From assembly GCF_035319885.1 (NCBI RefSeq), contig NZ_CP141285.1, positions 2,356,001 through 2,420,000 on the forward strand: a DNA stretch of 64,000 nucleotides, given 5' to 3'. Shown here piece after piece: positions 62,172 to 64,000 of the stretch. The notes below the pieces were generated by a model. It did no database searches. It was not told where the DNA came from and saw nothing but the letters and a program-made list of their open reading frames with translations. The position numbers were made by a program, and so were the translations under genes. Position 1 is the first letter of the stretch. Each line of letters begins with the position of its first letter. Source of the DNA: Altererythrobacter sp. H2 (GTDB lineage Bacteria; Pseudomonadota; Alphaproteobacteria; Sphingomonadales; Sphingomonadaceae).

Positions 62172-64000
62172 GCACCTGCGGCAGCTGCTCGGGCGCGCGG
62201 TTCGGCGCATACCACAGGTAGAGCGGCACGCCCGCCGCGCCTTGTCCGGCCAGGAATTCGGTAATCGCCGGATCGCGGCGGGTCCAGTCACCGCGCATGG
62301 TGACGACCCCGGCGCGGTCGAACGCCTGCTTCACCGCTTCCCGCTCGATCGCGGCGCTTTCGTTGACCTTGCAGGTCACGCACCAGTCGGCGGTGAACCA
62401 CACGAACACCGGCTTGCCCTGTGACTGGACCGTGTTCATCAGTACGAATTCGTCGAACGGAACCGGATCGTGGATCGACTCCGCTGCGCCGGCAGACGCC
62501 GGGTCATGGCTGGCCGGGAGGGCAAAGGCGGCAAAAATCGCGAACGGCGCGGCAATCAGGCCAAAGGCGGGCCAGGCCAGCTTGCCATGGCGCTGCAACC
62601 GCCCGACGACCGCCAGCGCCAGCAGCACCCCGAACAGCGCGACCAGCGCGACCAAGGCGAAGCCCTGTCCCCCCAGCCGCGCGGTGAGCCAGACCAGCGC
62701 CAGCGCGGTAAGCCCCATCGGGATCGCCATCGCCTTGCGGAACCGCTCCATCCACGGCCCCGGCCTGGGCAGGCGGCGGCGCAGGGCGGGCGAGAGGCCG
62801 ATCGCCAGGAACGGCAAGGCCAGCCCCAGCCCCAGGGCGGCGAACAGGAGCAGCGCCTGCGCTGCCGGCAGGACCAGCGCCGCGCCCAGTGCCGCCGCCA
62901 TGAACGGGCCGGTGCAGGGCGTGGCGACGAAAGCGGCGAGGAAACCGGTCGCAAAACCACCGGCAGACTGCCCGCCGCGCGTCAGCGGCAGCGAAGGCAA
63001 CTGGAACAGGCCCGCAAAATTGGCGGTGATGACCGCCGCCAGCAGCAGCAGCGCCACCACCACGCCCGGTTCCTGCAACTGGAACGCCCAGCCAACCTGC
63101 TCGCCCGCCGCGCGCAGGGCCAGCAGCACGGCGCCGAGGCCGACGCAGGCGAGCACCGCGCCCGCCGTGTAGGCAATCCCTTCACGCCGGGCGACCGCCT
63201 CGCTCTGCCCGGACTTTACCAGGCTGATGGCCTTGAGGCTGAGGATCGGGAAGACGCAGGGCATCAGGTTCAGGATCAGCCCACCCGCCAATGCCGCGAG
63301 GAGCAAGGCCCACAGGGCGGGCTCTGCCGGTCCGGCCAGCGGTGCCTTGCCTTCGAGCGGAACCTCGCCTGCCCGCGCCCCGAACCGTACCCCTTCGCCC
63401 TCGGCAAAGGACAGGATGCCCTGCACGGAAGCCGGTTCGGGCGGCACTGCCGCGCCCTCAGGCAGTGGCAAGCGCCGCAAGGGCACTTCGGCGACAAGCA
63501 GGTCGCCTTCGCGCCGGAAAGTCTGCGCCTCGACATAGGCGGGCTGCCAGCCCTGCCCCAGGTCGGTCGTTTCGAGGAAGACATGCGGCCGGGCCAGATT
63601 GACCGCAGCAGGCAAGGGAATGCCGATCCGGAGCAGCGCGCCGGTCCGCTCCCACGCGCCGTCCTGGTCGAGCGGCGGCACAAGAGCCGCCCGCCATGCG
63701 CCGAAAGCGCTGCTGGCCGGCACATCACCGAGCCTGCGGGTGACAGTGGCCTGCTGGGGCACGCAGATCGTGTCGGTACAGGCCAGGTATTCGAGCGTGA
63801 CCGACACCATCTGCGCCGGGTCGATCCGGCTCCCCGCAGGCACCCGCACCGGGACGAAGACGGTATAGGCGCCCTTGAACACATGGTTCATCAGGCCGCT
63901 GGTCACCAGCGTGCGCGGCATCGGATAGAGCGGCGCGCCCGCCTGCCAACCGTCCGGCAATTGCCAGTCGAGCGTCATCCCCAGCCCGGCGTCGCCGGGA
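62080..64000 (-). CDS. dsbD: Thiol:disulfide interchange protein DsbD, C-terminal and most of N-terminal domain (5' end outside)
   Basis: Transfers electrons from cytoplasmic thioredoxin to the periplasm. The visible 640 residues run from inside the periplasmic N-terminal domain (PGDAGLGMTLDWQLPDGW reads on past the window edge). Next come a pair of cysteines in LACTDTICVP, the eight-helix membrane domain (with CVFPILSLKA and the channel Cys in ATPCTGPFMAA), and a C-terminal thioredoxin-like domain with WCVTCK (about residue 545). It is similar to the ScsB/DsbD form. The start lies beyond base 64000. The 3' end overlaps the convergent lipoprotein gene by 92 bp. Confidence 0.88.
   Translation of the reverse strand, partial: PGDAGLGMTLDWQLPDGWQAGAPLYPMPRTLVTSGLMNHVFKGAYTVFVPVRVPAGSRIDPAQMVSVTLEYLACTDTICVPQQATVTRRLGDVPASSAFGAWRAALVPPLDQDGAWERTGALLRIGIPLPAAVNLARPHVFLETTDLGQGWQPAYVEAQTFRREGDLLVAEVPLRRLPLPEGAAVPPEPASVQGILSFAEGEGVRFGARAGEVPLEGKAPLAGPAEPALWALLLAALAGGLILNLMPCVFPILSLKAISLVKSGQSEAVARREGIAYTAGAVLACVGLGAVLLALRAAGEQVGWAFQLQEPGVVVALLLLAAVITANFAGLFQLPSLPLTRGGQSAGGFATGFLAAFVATPCTGPFMAAALGAALVLPAAQALLLFAALGLGLALPFLAIGLSPALRRRLPRPGPWMERFRKAMAIPMGLTALALVWLTARLGGQGFALVALVALFGVLLALAVVGRLQRHGKLAWPAFGLIAAPFAIFAAFALPASHDPASAGAAESIHDPVPFDEFVLMNTVQSQGKPVFVWFTADWCVTCKVNESAAIEREAVKQAFDRAGVVTMRGDWTRRDPAITEFLAGQGAAGVPLYLWYAPNRAPEQLPQVLTAGLLVERAEAVPLSPGSGQSAAPARSTD

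Overview
The window is a GC-rich, gene-dense bacterial chromosome segment with no rRNA, tRNA, CRISPR array, prophage or transposase that I can see. Single-gene 5-aminolevulinate synthase (hemA, C4 pathway), a sphingomonad-type TonB receptor, a GAACN7GAAC LexA box before uvrB, the Anbu gene set and the carboxyspermidine polyamine route all point to an alphaproteobacterium. The best fit is Sphingomonadales (Erythrobacteraceae/Sphingomonadaceae). This placement is inferred from gene content, not from a database search.

Layout. 1-5794 (minus): propionate/methylmalonyl-CoA operon (pccB, an unrecognised membrane protein, mce, an enoyl-CoA hydratase, methylmalonyl-CoA mutase, a truncated YdcZ-type transporter). 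5906-14167: mostly housekeeping genes (SDR, DauA-like oxidase, glutathione reductase, RhlE-type helicase, CDP-alcohol transferase, tandem Usp, pgi). 14293-17996 (plus): lepB-rnc-era and a DUF4010 membrane protein. 18000-23349 (minus): small HTH-like protein, topA, membrane protein, dprA, plsY. 23454-31057 (plus): murI, hemA, a PAS-GGDEF-EAL-PilZ protein, a nitroreductase, and two tandem lipoproteins created by a duplication that carries a nitroreductase remnant. 31105-35360 (minus): ornithine decarboxylase, carboxynorspermidine decarboxylase and dehydrogenase, interrupted by a GxxExxY gene framed by 40-bp inverted repeats. 35593-39298: dehydratase, two MAPEG proteins, trxB, a tyrosine phosphatase.

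The most interesting region is 39348-52106. A four-gene, fully overlapping minus-strand operon encodes a sulfoquinovosidase (GH31, YihQ-like, with a K-E-R-W-Y substrate motif), a LacI regulator, an aldo/keto reductase (SmoB-like) and an SsuD-like flavin monooxygenase (SmoC-like). Divergent from it lie a TonB receptor, an MFS transporter, and a second coupled operon (YeiH-type sulfate/sulfite exporter, glpD, an FMN reductase, a RibB-like protein with an altered metal site). Together these can account for uptake of sulfoquinovosyl glycerol, hydrolysis, oxidative C-S cleavage to sulfite and glucose, sulfite export, glycerol use and FMNH2 supply. This would be a sphingomonad version of the sulfoquinovose monooxygenase pathway, with TonB/MFS uptake in place of an ABC importer.

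52103-56042 (minus) is the conserved Anbu cluster (ATP-grasp, Alpha-E, transglutaminase, Anbu). The rest holds an alpha/beta hydrolase, a frameshifted DUF3617 lipoprotein gene, uvrB, an S10 carboxypeptidase, a small lipoprotein and a partial dsbD. Most operons show ATGA or TGATG stop/start overlaps, so translational coupling is the rule here.
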